This document shows, piece after piece, positions 9,701 through 20,634 of a stretch of DNA of 64,000 nucleotides. Position 1 is the stretch's first letter. Each line of letters opens with the position of its first letter. Under the pieces are notes generated by a model that saw only the letters and a list, made by a program, of their open reading frames with translations, did no database searches and had not been told where the DNA came from. The position numbers and the translations under genes were made by a program. The DNA comes from CAVVSQ01 sp963848825 (GTDB taxonomy: Bacteria; Planctomycetota; Planctomycetia; Gemmatales; Gemmataceae), in contig CAWKFA010000004.1 in assembly GCA_963848825.1 (NCBI GenBank), positions 62,001-126,000 of the forward strand, written 5' to 3'.

Positions 9701-11737
9701 TCCGGCTCGCATCATGAGTTTCAGCAAACGATCCAGCTTGCCAGGCACGGCTACCTGGTCCTCAGCGTCGAGTACCGGTTCCCCAAGGAAGCGATGTGGC
9801 CGGCCCAGATCGAAGACTGCAAGCTCGCGGTGCGCTGGCTGCGGGCCAACGCGGCGAAGTACAATGTCGATCCCGATCGCATCGGCTGCTGGGGCACGAG
9901 CGCGGGCGGCCACCTGGCGGCCCTCATGGGCGTGACCAGCGATCGGCCCGAACTGGAGGGCAAGGGCGGCTCCGAGGGCTTCAGCAGCACCGTGCAGGCC
10001 GTCGTCAATTTCTGCGGCCCGACCCGGTTCACGGGCACCGCCTACATCGCCCCCACCAAGGCGATGGCGGGCGGCACCTACGAAGAGAAGACCGACATCT
10101 ACAAGCAGATGAGTCCGCTCGAGTACATCAACCCGAAGGCGCCGCCATTCCTTTTCGTGAATGGCGAAAAGGATACGATCGTCCCGTTGTTCCACGCTGA
10201 GCACATGGTTGAGGCGCTGAAGAAGGTCAACGTGCCGGCCGAATTGATCGTCGTCAAGAACGCCGGCCACGGCTACGTGTTCAATGGCTCGAAAGACGCC
10301 GCCCGCTGACCCTTCTCCGGCGGAAGTGGACGCAGCGGTGCTCAAGTTCCTGGATGCGAATCTGCAGAAGAACGCCAGTAAGAGGGCTGCCCAGCCCAAC
10401 TCGACCGCGATTCCGGTCAAAGGCGATGCCCCCATATCCCTGTACGGAGGCGGAGCGGCCTCAAGAGACGATGGCGTCAAGAAGCAAGCCGGAGACAGCT
10501 TCCGGTGGACGGGCAGCGGACAGATTACCTGGAAGGTGCAAGTCGACCGGGCGGGAGACTACGAGGTCGCCCTTAACCACGCCGCGGAACCCGGCGCGGT
10601 TGGACAGCAATTGCAGATCAGCAGTGGCAACAGCAAGGTCGAGTACAAGCTGGCGATGACCAAAGGGGTCTTCGGGAGCAAGTCGTATGAAATGACGCCG
10701 ATCAAGGGCCGGCTCCGCCTCGAGGCGGGAACCCAGATGATCACGCTGAGCATCCCGGACGCGCCGAAAACGCTGGCTGTGCTCCAGTTTCGCAGCCTGG
10801 AGCTGATTCCCGTCGCCGCCAAGGCGGCCATCGAGGCAGAGCGGACAGGAGGCGCAGCAGGCGCGGGCCAGCACGGAGTGGCTGGCCAAAGCCGGCTACG
10901 GGCTGATGTTCCATTGGACCTCGCAGAGCATCGGCAAGGACGGAACACACAAGCCGTATGCGCAGGCCGTTGACGACTTTGACGTCAAGCGCTTTGCGGA
11001 CATGGTGGAAGAGACGGGAGCGGGCTACGTCATTTTCACGATTGGCCACGCCCAGTCCTATTGTCCGGCACCGCTCAAAGCCTGGGAGAAATACCACCCC
11101 GGCAAGACAACAGCGCGCGACCTGATTGCCGAAATGGCCGATGCGCTCAGCAGCCAAAGGCATCAAGCTGATGTGCTACTTGAACGCGGCCAGTCTCACC
11201 AAATACCCGAAGGCCAGCGAAGAGGAGTTCAGCCGGATCATGACCGAGGTCGTGACGGAGTTCGGCGAGCACTACAAGGAAAAGGTGGCCGGCTACTGGT
11301 TCGACTGCTGTTATCAAGCCAAAGAGAAATACCCCGGCTTCTCCTTCCGCGAGTTCTTCAAGACTTGCAAAGCGGGCAACCCAGATCGCATCGTGGCGCT
11401 GAACTCCTGGATCTACCCGAACGTCTCCGAATGGCAGGAGTATTGGGCTGGGGAAACCGCCAACCCCGTCGGGTTGCCGCTCAAGGGCACGACCCAAGAG
11501 AACGGCCCCGGCGCGGGATTGCGCTACCACGCCCTGCTCATTATGGAGCCTTATTGGGTGCAGCAGAAGGTTGAAATGCCAAGACCTCAGTTCACGGCCC
11601 AAAAGTTGGGGGATTACATTGCCCAGTGCAAGGCCAACGGCGGCGCGGTGACGATCAATCTCGGTATCTATCAGGATGGCACGGTGGATCCACATGCCGT
11701 TGACGTGCTCAAGGAAGTTCGCAAACGCATTCGATAA
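6740..11737 (+). CDS. Giant multi-domain secreted hydrolase ending in GH29-like fucosidase (three frameshifts)
   Basis: GTG start at 6740 with a signal peptide (KTKLSLFLLAFPALLAF). The modules in order are: two related alpha/beta hydrolase-like units (about residues 60-260, with AAFVGMSKGG and VCGSEDFLVDRYTR; and 270-510, with LHDCGALDPWLDSQTR); an unassigned unit (about 530-920, GAKFIGRAIYRW ... LVLLDGHVPSGG); and a BD-FAE/esterase-lipase unit (IWIHGGGWTSG, GCWGTSAGGHLAAL, NGEKDTIVP, NAGHGY). After a shift near 10300 come a DUF5077-like carbohydrate-binding unit and, after shifts near 10860 and 11148, a GH29-like alpha-L-fucosidase unit (GYGLMFHWTSQS, AGYWFDCCYQ, GGAVTINLGIYQ). About 1,660 residues if one polypeptide. 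The uninterrupted part is 6740-10309. Fusion of normally separate genes through assembly error cannot be excluded. Confidence 0.65.
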
Positions 11738-11886
11738 CGCACGGGACACGCGCACCCTTTCCATGGCTGGTCCCCCCCACCGGGGAGGTCTTTCGCTATT
11801 ATTTGCCGTGTGGGCGTCTATCCTGCCTCGGCTCCGGTAGCCCAATACGAACTTGTTACCGCTCTTTTCGTGGAGTATCCACCCCG

Positions 11887-14269
11887 ATGCGCTTCCTCAA
11901 ACTCCTCACCTTGCTCCCCTTCCTCCTCGCCTGTTCCCATGCCGTTGCCGCCGCCGAGTTGCATGTCCATCCTCGCGGCGATGACAACAATCCCGGCACG
12001 AGCGCCAAACCCCTGCGCACCTTCGACGGGCGCGGGCGGCAGGTGCGCAAGCTTGCCGATAAGAAGGAACCCGTTTACGTTCACTTTGCCGCGGGAACAT
12101 ACTCCGCGCCGGTCATATTCCAGGCGGCCGACTCGGGGACGGCCGCGGCGCCGGTCACCTACCAAGCTGCGACTGGGGCTGAGGTCGTCATCAGCGGCGG
12201 CAGCCTTCTGCAACTGGAGTGGACACCCTTCAAGGACGGAATCTTCAAAGCCACGGTTCCCGAAGGATTTAAGACCGACCAACTTTTCGTCAACGGCCGG
12301 CGCATGCACCTGGCGCGCTACCCGAACTTCGACGCCAAGGCCAAGTACTTCGGCGGCACAGCGGCGGACGCGTTTAGCAAGGAACGAGCCACACGCTGGG
12401 CCGACCCGCAAGGTGGTTACATTCATGTCATGCACGCAGCCATGTGGGGCGATTTTCATTACGCCATCACCGGCAAGGATGCAAATGGCGGCGTCACGTT
12501 CGAAGGCGGTTGGCAGAACAATCGCCAATCCGGCATGCACAAACAATTTCGCTTCGTCGAGAACATTTTTGAGGAACTCGACGCCCCTGGGGAGTGGTTC
12601 CTCGACGCCAAGAAACGCACGCTGTACTATTACCCGCCCAAGGACGTCGATCTGAAATCGGCCGTGGTCGAGGCCGTGCAGCAACGTAATCTCGTCGAGT
12701 TCCGCGGCGACCAGCAGGAACCGGTCGCCCACGTACATCTCAAAGGGTTTCTTTTTCGTCACAGTAGCCGCACCTTCATGGATACCAAGGAGCCATTGCT
12801 GCGCAGCGACTGGACGATTTACCGGGGGGGGGCCATTTTCTTTCAGGGGGCCGAGGATTGCTCTCTTGAAGATTGCACCCTGGATCAGCTGGGCGGCAAT
12901 GCGATCTTCGTGAGCAATTACAATCGTCGCATCGTTCTGCGCGGGTGCCATATCGATCAGGCGGGGGCCAAGCAGCATCGCGTTTGTTGGTGACCCCGCG
13001 GCCGTGCGCTCGCCGCTGTTCGAGTATGGCCAAAAGCTGGCCGTGGACAAGCTTGACTTGGAGCCGGGGCCGAAAACCGCGAATTATCCGGCCGACTGCC
13101 TGGTGGAAAACTGCCTGCTGGTCGCCAATGGGCGTTTTGAGAAACAGACGGCCGGCGTGCAGATCGCCATGGCCATGCGCATCACGGTGCGGCATTGCAG
13201 CATCTACGATTGCCCTCGGGCCGGTATCAATATCGGGGACGGCTGCTGGGGTGGACACATCATTGAATATTGCGATGTCTTCGACACGGTGAAGGAAACC
13301 GGCGACCACGGTTCCTTCAACTCTTGGGGCCGGGATCGCTACTGGGTCTCCAACATCGAAGAGGTGAATGGGCGCGTCGCCAAGAACAAGGCATTGCCGC
13401 TGCTCGACACCGTGGAGCCGATCATTCTGCGCAACAATCGCTGGCGCTGCGATCATGGCTGGGATATTGACCTCGATGATGGATCCAGCAATTACCGCAT
13501 CGAAAACAACCTGTGTCTGAAGGGAGGCATCAAGTTTCGTGAAGGATTTCTGCGCTGGCTAATCAATTGCATCATGTTCAACAACTCGTTTCATCCGCAC
13601 GTTTGGTTTCGTGAAAGTCAGGATGAAGTGCTTCGCAACATTTGCTCCACCGAGTATCGTCCCATCGGCATGCCGAAAGTCTGGGGCAAGGAAGTGGACT
13701 TCAATCTATTCATCGATGCCAAGGGCCTGAAACAGGCGCAGGGCGTGGGGCGCGACGTACACTCGGCCACCGGTGATCCGCAATTCATCAATCCAGCGCA
13801 GGGCGATTTCCGTGTCAAGGAGGGGTCGCCGGCGCTGAAGTTGGGCTTCAAGAATTTCGCCATGGACCAATTCGGCGTTGTCAACCCGCGGCTCAAAGCC
13901 CTGGCCCGAACGCCGAAGATTGACATTCGCCAATCGGAAACGCCAAGCAAGCGCGACCCTGCGGAAGTTGACTGGCTGGGCGCCCGCATCAAGAACGTGG
14001 TCGGCATGGGCGAAGTGTCCGCGCTGGGATTGCCAGCAGAGGCGGGCGTGGTGATCGTGGCGGCGCCGGCGGGGAGTGACGCGGCCAAGGCGGGATTGCG
14101 GGCGCGGGATGTCATTGTGAAGCTTGAAGGCAAGGAGGTAAGGGAGCGGGATTCGTTCTTGCGCCGTTACGAGGATGCTGCCGTTGGGAGCATGCTTTCG
14201 CTGGTGATTGTGCGCGATCAGAACGAACAGACTTTGTCGATCCAGCGGGAGGCAAAGAAGAAGAAATGA
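11887..14269 (+). CDS. Right-handed beta-helix protein with C-terminal PDZ domain (one frameshift)
   Basis: Secreted protein (signal peptide MRFLKLLTLLPFLLACSHAVAA). The first 120 residues contain the 'HVHPRGDDNNPGTSAKPLRTF' type opening seen in planctomycete parallel beta-helix proteins, followed by helix rungs with repeated short strand patterns (CSLEDCTLDQLGGNAIFV, LVENCLLVANG, HIIEYCDVFD, YRIENNLCLKGG). The last 90 residues form a PDZ domain (GVVIVAAPAGSDAAKAGL, DVIVKLEGKEV). The frame changes in a G-run at 12961-12966; removing one G gives CHIDQAGPSSIAFVGD. Beta-helix proteins in this setting are often polysaccharide lyases or glycoside hydrolases, which fits the neighbouring GH29, GH43 and transporter, but no catalytic residues can be assigned. 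Confidence 0.75.
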
Positions 14270-14330
14270 GGAAATGTAATCCATGGAACATGAAAATCTA
14301 AAGAGAGTCAGTCGTGGGCAAAGCGTGTTC

Positions 14331-14500
14331 GTGTCTCACCATGGCATGAGACACGGCCAAAACATGGAGAAAAACGTGATTATTTCCAGGCCAAACACGG
14401 GGTGCCGCGCGTCCGCGCCTGCGTGAGACACGGCGCGGACTTCCGCTAAAGTGTAACCGGGGGCGGCACGCGTGGTGAGATCGGTTGTTGGGACTTTCGC
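14331..14500 (+). repeat. Dispersed GTGTCTCA repeat, copy 2 (longest)
   Basis: Most complete copy. It starts with a perfect hairpin (GTGTCTCA-CCATGGCA-TGAGACAC, 14331-14354), carries the core GAAAAACGTGATTATTTCCA at about 14369-14388, a CGCGCGTCCGCG stretch, a third GTGAGACAC block at 14423-14431 and a tail with TAACCGGGGGCGG and TGGTGAGATCGGTTG. Intergenic, between the beta-helix gene and the MFS transporter. Confidence 0.85.
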
Positions 14501-14651
14501 ACTCGCGTCATCGGAACCCGACTAGCATTACGCCAACCTCTTGGCGACCGACGACGTTATTTCCGCACACCCCATTCAGAGGGTGGCGATTGAGCCGTCC
14601 GGCCCGCGCTGGCCTGTGTCCTTTCCCACTTTACATTTCGTAAGAAGGCGA

Positions 14652-14679
14652 TTGACTTTACACTTTCTGCAAATACGCT
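14652..14679 (+). promoter_or_regulatory. Possible sigma-70 promoter for the MFS/GH43 pair
   Basis: TTGACT (14652-14657) and TACGCT (14674-14679) are separated by 16 bp, about 65 bp upstream of the MFS start. The -35 box is close to consensus and the -10 box is poor, so this is tentative. Confidence 0.3.
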
Positions 14680-14743
14680 AAACGCGGCGCAATTCACCGA
14701 CTTTTCGCGCCGCAGCCACAATGCGTAGGCGGAGCCGAGAATT

Positions 14744-16095
14744 ATGCAAAATGACGCCGGTCGCGACATTAGCGAATCCACGCCAGGCAAGACATCAACC
14801 TTCAAGCTTCCCGGGCTGCGCTGGTGGATGATTAGCCTGATCATGCTGGGCTCAATTTTGAATTATTTGTCGCGGCAAACGCTTTCGGTGGCCCAGGTTC
14901 AACTTAAGGACACCCTGAGCATCTCGACGGAGGAGTATTCCTATATTACCGCGGTGTTTCAATTCACGATCATGTTGCAGCCGATCTGCGGATATGTTCT
15001 CGATGTGGTTGGACTCCGGATCGGATTGGCGGTCTTCGTCGTGGCCTGGTCCGTCATCAACATGGCACACGGGCTCGTGGGGTCGTGGAAAGGCTTGGCG
15101 TTTTTGCGAGGGTTGATGGGTTTTGCGGAGGGATCGGCGAACCCGGCGGGGATGAAGGCGACTGCCGAGTGGTTTCCCGCACGGGAGCGCGGATTCGCGG
15201 GGGGAGTTTACAATATTGGGGCGTCGGCCGGGATCATGCTGGCGGGGCCTTTGGTGGCCTTTGCAGTTTATTACATGAACTGGCAAAGCGCCTTCGTGAT
15301 CAGCGGCGGCCTGGGCTTGATTTGGGTAGTTTTCTGGCTGCTGTTTTATCGGTCCCCCTTGCAGCATCCGTGGCTATCGACGAAAGAACGCGACTATATC
15401 GAATCGGGGCAGGAAAAGTCGCTGAGCTATGTGGGAAAACCCTCAATTGGGCAGATCATCAAGCAGCGGAATTTCTGGGGTATCGCGATCCCGCGATTTC
15501 TGGCCGACCCCACCTGGGCGACATTGTCGTTCTGGCTGCCGTCGTATTTGAACGATGAGCGGCATTTTAATCTCACGGAGATCGCACTATTTGCATGGCT
15601 ACCCTTCCTGGCGGCGGATTTCGGCTGCATCTTCGGGGGAATTCTGGCCGCGACACTCCAGAAGTATTTGCGCGTGTCGCTGATCAACGCCCGACGGCTG
15701 GCGTTTACGTCGGGCGCCGCCATGATGATCGGCGTGGCGTTTGCCGGTTCTGTCGATGACCCGTATCTGGCGATCTTGCTTCTGAGCCTCGCCGGTTTTG
15801 CTCATCAGACTCTGTCAGTGACAGTCATCACCATGTCATCGGATCTTTTCCGGCGGAGCGAGGTGGCGACCGTGGCGGGCATGGCGGGAACGATGGGCAA
15901 CGCCGGAGTGCTCATCTTTACGCTGCTGGTCGGGCGCTGGTGAAGCACATCGGTTATTCCCCGTTCTTCGTCTGCCTGAGCGTTCTGGACATCATCGGGG
16001 CCATCGTATTGTGGACGCTGGTGCGCGAGCCTCGCGTAGAGCAGACGGGCGGGCTCCCCGTCGTCACACCTGGACCTGGGGCCGTAGGTTCGTGA
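14744..16095 (+). CDS. MFS transporter, hexuronate/ACS type (one frameshift)
   Basis: Twelve-helix major facilitator of the anion:cation symporter (ExuT/DgoT-like) group. Helix 1 contains LNYLSRQTLSVA and the loop 2-3 motif GYVLDVVGLRIGL. Helix 4 reads LRGLMGFAEGSANPAGMKATAEWFPARERG, the family hallmark, followed by AGIMLAGPLV. The frame changes near 15935; the restored end reads ALVKHIGYSPFFVCLSVLDIIGAIVLWTLV, completing the last helix, and stops at 16095. The GTG of the GH43 gene overlaps this stop (GTGA), so the two are probably translationally coupled. Likely substrate: a sugar acid or small carbohydrate released by the locus. Confidence 0.8.
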
Positions 16096-17735
16096 GCACC
16101 AAAGACATGAATATCACCAATCCAATTCTACGCGGCTTTAACCCTGATCCGTCCATTGTGCGCGTGGGCGACGATTATTACATCGCTACCTCCACTTTCG
16201 AGTGGTACCCCGGTGTGCAAATTCACCACTCAAAAGACCTGGTACACTGGCGGCTGCTGACCCGGCCGCTACGGCGCGCCAGCCAGTTGGACATGCGGGG
16301 TGATCCGGATTCGTGCGGCGTCTGGGCGCCTTGCCTGACCTATTCGGGCGGCCTTTTCTACCTGGTGTACACGGACGTGAAACGCTATGGCCGGGCTTCG
16401 GGCGGCGGCACGGCCAACGCATCCCTGCGCGATTTTCATAACTACCTGGTAACCGCCGAGCGCATCGACGGCGACTGGTCGGAACCGATCTATCTGAACA
16501 GCAGCGGCTTTGATCCGTCGCTGTTTCATGAGGAAGATGGCCGCAAATACCTGCTCAACATGCTCTGGGACCATCGCCCGGGCCAGAACCGTTTTGCCGG
16601 CATCGTGATCCAGGAGTTCGCGCCTCGCGAACAAAAGCTGATCGGACCAAGGCACAACATTTTCCGTGGCACGTCGATCGGCTTCACCGAAGGGCCGCAC
16701 CTGTACAAGCGCGGCGGCTACTATCATCTCTTGGTGGCCGAGGGGGGCACGTTCTGGGGCCATGCCGCCACGATGGCACGGTCGCGGAAGATTGACGGAC
16801 CCTACGAAGTGCATCCCGAAACTTATGTTCTGACGGCGCGTGCTCGGCCCGACTGCACGTTGCAGCGGGCGGGTCATGCCGCACTCGTGGACACGCAAGA
16901 CGGCGAGACCTACATGGTCTATCTGTGCGGCCGGCCGCTTCCTAATCGCGGACGCTGTGTCCTGGGTCGGGAGACTGCTATCCAGAAGATGGTCTGGTCG
17001 CAGGATGACTGGCTCCGTACCGCCGACGGCCAGGGCGTGCCGGAGGATTGTTCTCCGGCGCCGAAGCTGCCGACTCACCCGTTCCCTTCCCCGCCCAGCC
17101 GCGAGGATTTCGATGCGCCAGAGTTGCCCATCGACTTTCAGTGGCTTCGCACGCCCTATCCCGAGCACCTCTGGAGCCTCACGGAACGGCCCGGCTTTCT
17201 GCGCCTCTTCGGTCGAGAAACCTTGGGGAGCCCGTTTGAGCAGGCGCTGGTCGCTCGCCGGCAGCAGGCTTATTGTTTCACGGCCAAGGCGCGCATGGAA
17301 TTCCAGCCGGAGCACTTTCAACAGGCAGCCGGCCTTATCCTGTATTACAACGCCACGAAGTTCCATTACTTTTTTCTGACGGAGGACGACACGAACGGGC
17401 GCCATTTGCGAGTCATGTCTTGCGTCACGGATGTAGGTGACAGCTCCAGCGCTCCGATCCCGCTACCGGCGGAAACGGGAAATATCGAGATGCGTATGGA
17501 GGTAGATTACGACAGGCTGATTTTTGCCTATCGGCTGCCGGGAGATGCCTGGCGAATGTTGCCGCAGGTTTTTGATGCGAGCATTGTGTCCGACGAAGCC
17601 GGTCCGCCAACCTTGCCCAACTTCACGGGCACTTTTACCGGTGTCTGCTGCCAGGACCTCGCAGGAACACGCCGGTCGGCTGATTTCGATTACTTCGAAT
17701 ATTACGAGCGCGACTATCGACCGGGAATTGAATGA
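16092..17735 (+). CDS. Glycoside hydrolase family 43, beta-xylosidase/arabinofuranosidase type
   Basis: Intact, 547 residues, no signal peptide, so presumably cytoplasmic. The N-terminal five-bladed propeller shows NPILRGFNPDPSIVRVGDDYY (catalytic-base Asp in NPDPS), GVWAPCLTYSGGLFYLVYT, GFDPSLFHEEDGRKYLLNM and the catalytic-acid strand SIGFTEGPHLYKRGGYYHL. Residues about 350-540 form the XynB-type beta-sandwich (DF-W-RTPYP, QAAGLILYYN, FTGVCCQDL). GTG at 16092 overlaps the transporter stop; an in-frame ATG at 16107 is the alternative start. It probably hydrolyses imported xylo- or arabino-oligosaccharides in concert with the MFS transporter. Confidence 0.88.
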   Translation: MSTKDMNITNPILRGFNPDPSIVRVGDDYYIATSTFEWYPGVQIHHSKDLVHWRLLTRPLRRASQLDMRGDPDSCGVWAPCLTYSGGLFYLVYTDVKRYGRASGGGTANASLRDFHNYLVTAERIDGDWSEPIYLNSSGFDPSLFHEEDGRKYLLNMLWDHRPGQNRFAGIVIQEFAPREQKLIGPRHNIFRGTSIGFTEGPHLYKRGGYYHLLVAEGGTFWGHAATMARSRKIDGPYEVHPETYVLTARARPDCTLQRAGHAALVDTQDGETYMVYLCGRPLPNRGRCVLGRETAIQKMVWSQDDWLRTADGQGVPEDCSPAPKLPTHPFPSPPSREDFDAPELPIDFQWLRTPYPEHLWSLTERPGFLRLFGRETLGSPFEQALVARRQQAYCFTAKARMEFQPEHFQQAAGLILYYNATKFHYFFLTEDDTNGRHLRVMSCVTDVGDSSSAPIPLPAETGNIEMRMEVDYDRLIFAYRLPGDAWRMLPQVFDASIVSDEAGPPTLPNFTGTFTGVCCQDLAGTRRSADFDYFEYYERDYRPGIE

Positions 17736-17853
17736 TAGGAACGGCGTAATTCGGCTCGCGCCGGAGGAGCGGACACCACCCGACATCGAATCCTGCTCGC
17801 TGGCGGATACCGCCTTGCGGTAAGCAGCGGCGAGCTTCGTTACACCGATGCGT

Positions 17854-19962
17854 TCAACACTCCGACCCAACGTGGGTGCGCCTGCCGGCTAACACCACGA
17901 GCAAACTTCCACCCACAAGCAGCCCCGAGACAATGGCGCTTAGAAGCAATGCGAAGCCCAGGGCCTCGCTAACGCGCGCCTCATCCTTGTCAAGCGGGCG
18001 GATGATCTCCAGCACACCGCGCACGTCCCCATCGCGCCAGTCCTTCCGCGGCGACTGGGGGTGGGTGTTGTGGCACTCGACGCACGTGCGGTCCATGATG
18101 CGCGCCTGCGCGTAGCGTACAACGCGTTGCCCGTTCATCTCAGTGAACTCATGGAACGTCTCTTGGCCCCTGCTCTCGCGCACACGCAGCGGCGCCGCGC
18201 GCTCGAAGTCATCACGCGGGCCGCCGTCGGTTCTCCAGGGAAATGGGTAGTCGCTATACTGGCGCACCTTGACGCCCGTCCGGCTGGTCTGACCCAACTG
18301 CTCGCCGACGTCGTGCAGGAAGGTGGCCGGAATGCTGAGCGGCACGGCATCCGGCGTGGGTGGGACGGTTTTGTTGACCGGGAAATTCGCCCGCACCACA
18401 CGCTGGACATTGCGGCTGAACTCCTTGGTGGCCTCTTCCAACAGTTCGGCCTGCTGAGCCGCGCTCTCCAGGGCGTTGGATCGCACCAGCCGGCCCGACA
18501 ATACTGATAGGGTGATCAGTGCAACCACCGGCGCGAGGACGCCGGCTGCCAACAGCCCCGCTGCCGCAGGATGTCGGCGCACCCAGCGCCACAGTTGTTC
18601 TGCCGCCCGGACGGGTCGCGCCGGATGGGTTCGTCGTGTAAGAAGCGCTGCAGATCCTCCGCCAGTTCCAGGGCACTACTGTAGCGTTGGCGGGGTTCCT
18701 TGCGGAGGCACTTGTGGCAGATGGTTTCCAGATCGCGCGGCACGGCGGGCTGTAAACTCGTCACGGATACTGGCTCGTTATGCAGCACTTGCATGACGGT
18801 GGCCAGTGGCGTCTGTCCCGTGAACGGGGGCCGGCCGGTTAGAAGCTCATAGAGAACGGCACCGAGGGCGTAGACATCCGCGGGCGGGCCAACCGGCTGG
18901 CGGTACCATTGCCTGTTCGGGCGCCATGTAACCGGGAGTGCCCAGTAGCTCGCCCGTGACCGTTGCGCCCTGAGGGTGCGGCGCCTCCCCGCCGCCGCCA
19001 ACGCACTTGGCCAGGCCGAAATCGGTAATCTTTGGAACCACGGACGTAAGGCGTGAGGCGAGAGGCGTACACTCCCCAGACGCTCCCCTCGCCTCTTCCA
19101 CCTCATCTTTCAAAAGAATGTTGGCCGGCTTGAGATCCCGATGAATCACACCGTTGGCATGGGCGGCGTGCACGGCGCGTGCCACGGTCTCGACAAGCTG
19201 TGCCGCCGGACGCACCGGCTGAGGCGCGCCCTGGAGTTGTTGGGCCAGGCTGCCTCCGGCCACGAATTCAAAGACGAAATAAGGCCGTCCGCCGGCTTCG
19301 CCGACATCATAAATCTGCACGATGTTGGGATGCTGCAAACGCGCGAGTGTGGCGGACTCGGCGCGAAAGCGGGCCAATTCCTTGAGACCGGCATGAAATC
19401 CGGTCGAGACCATCTTGAGCGCCACGGTGCGGTTAAGGCCTAATTGCCTGGCCTGATAGACCACCCCCATACCGCCACGGCCGAGCAGCGCCACGACTTC
19501 GAAGCCGGTGATTTCAGGCAGGGCTTCCGTCCTTTGGTCCACCGGACCGCGCGGCCTGTCGCGACCGTCGATGACCGTTCGGGCGAACTGTTCCCGCAAG
19601 TCGGCGCGGAATTGTGGAAATCGCTGCAGATAATCATCAAGTCCGAGAGTGGGCTCGCACCGCCCGCGCAATTCGCCCTCGGCGGCGATCAGTTCGAGCG
19701 CGGTAACCCTATTGTCGGCAAGTTCGGGGTAGCGAGACAGGTACTCCTCGACTCGGGCGGGCTCCCCGGCCTTCAGGCGCAGTTCCAGTTCGATGTGGAC
19801 AAGCTCGATTAAAAGGCGTCCGCGTAGTCCATCGGCAGTCGGCAAGTAATCGTCGATCCGGGGCCGGGGCCCCTCACGCCAGGCGTGCTCAAAGCGCTTG
19901 ACGGAGTCCTTCAGCGCCAACCAATCCCCGGCGAGCGGCGGCGTGGCGGACTCAGAAAACAT
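17854..19962 (-). CDS. Ser/Thr protein kinase fused to a c-heme Tll0287-like sensor (two frameshifts)
   Basis: Planctomycete-type kinase. An N-terminal helical region of about 145 residues (DDYLPTADGLRGRLLIELVHIELE) precedes the kinase: glycine loop LLGRGGMGVVYQAR, VALK lysine, HRDLKPANILL catalytic loop, KITDFGLAK, and GTPGYMAPEQA. After a shift near 18900 it continues VGPPADVYALGAVLYELLTGRPPF ... LETICHKCLRKEPRQRY. A second shift near 18608 leads to QLWRWVRRHPAAAGLLAAGVLAPVVALITL, a transmembrane helix, followed by a DUF3365/Tll0287-like domain with one CVECH heme motif and a final hydrophobic helix. This suggests a membrane kinase that senses redox state or a small gas ligand through heme. 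The ECF sigma gene lies 72 bp upstream in the same direction. Confidence 0.82.
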
Positions 19963-20034
19963 TATCGGCCACCTCGTTGTCGAATCCGTACCTCATGCCC
20001 CAACCCGGCCGTTCGCGCCGCTTGGTGCCGCAAC

Positions 20035-20634
20035 CTACAAGCCCTCGCGCTGCATCCGTTCGAGTCGATGGCGGACTCCTTCTCGCAACAGGCGGACTGT
20101 GCGCTCGGCCCGTCCGAGCCGCTCGCTGATCTCTCTTGTCGTGAAGCCTTGCAAGCTCAATTCCAGGACGGGGCGCTCTTCCGCGTCCAAACCGGCGAGA
20201 AGTTGCTCGACCGTTTCGCTCAGCACCGCCGCTTCCACCGGCGTCGGTTCGCGCCCCAGGGGTTCCAACCAGAGCGCCCCCTCCTCGCCACGCGGTGAAG
20301 ACACTTCTCGCGCAGCGTCCCGTCGCTCGGCGCGATGGTAGGCAGCACGTTCGGCACATTTCCGCACAGTAATCAGTGTAAGCAGCCCCCACAGGCTATT
20401 CCAGTTGACGAGCTCCAGATTGCCGGCGCCGTAGCGGAAAAAAAAGCTCTTGTAGGCCGATTGGACGACATCTTCGGGATCCACCTTGTGACGGAGCCTG
20501 GCGTCGATGTGCCGGAGCGCATGGGCGATGAGCTGGTGGGTGAACCGCCCAAAGAGTTGCTGGGCCGCCGCGTCGTTATTGCCGTGCAATTTGGCCAAAA
20601 ACTCCGCGAACGAATCAGACTGGTTGGCAGCCAT
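20035..20634 (-). CDS. ECF-type RNA polymerase sigma factor (planctomycete subgroup)
   Basis: Intact, 199 residues. Region 2 reads LIAHALRHIDARLRHKVDPEDVVQSAYKSFF with WGLLTLITVRKCAERA, and region 4 reads LSLQGFTTREISERLGRAERTVRLLREGVRHRLERM (helix-turn-helix). In between is an acidic/proline linker (SSPRGEEGALWLEPLGREPTP). In planctomycetes such sigma factors are commonly encoded beside serine/threonine kinases and may be their targets. Here the kinase follows 72 bp downstream, so they are likely co-transcribed. No anti-sigma gene is seen. Confidence 0.9.
   Translation of the reverse strand: MAANQSDSFAEFLAKLHGNNDAAAQQLFGRFTHQLIAHALRHIDARLRHKVDPEDVVQSAYKSFFFRYGAGNLELVNWNSLWGLLTLITVRKCAERAAYHRAERRDAAREVSSPRGEEGALWLEPLGREPTPVEAAVLSETVEQLLAGLDAEERPVLELSLQGFTTREISERLGRAERTVRLLREGVRHRLERMQREGL

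Noticed and set aside
16269..17405. 378-codon leftward open frame
   Set aside because: Antisense shadow of the intact GH43 gene.
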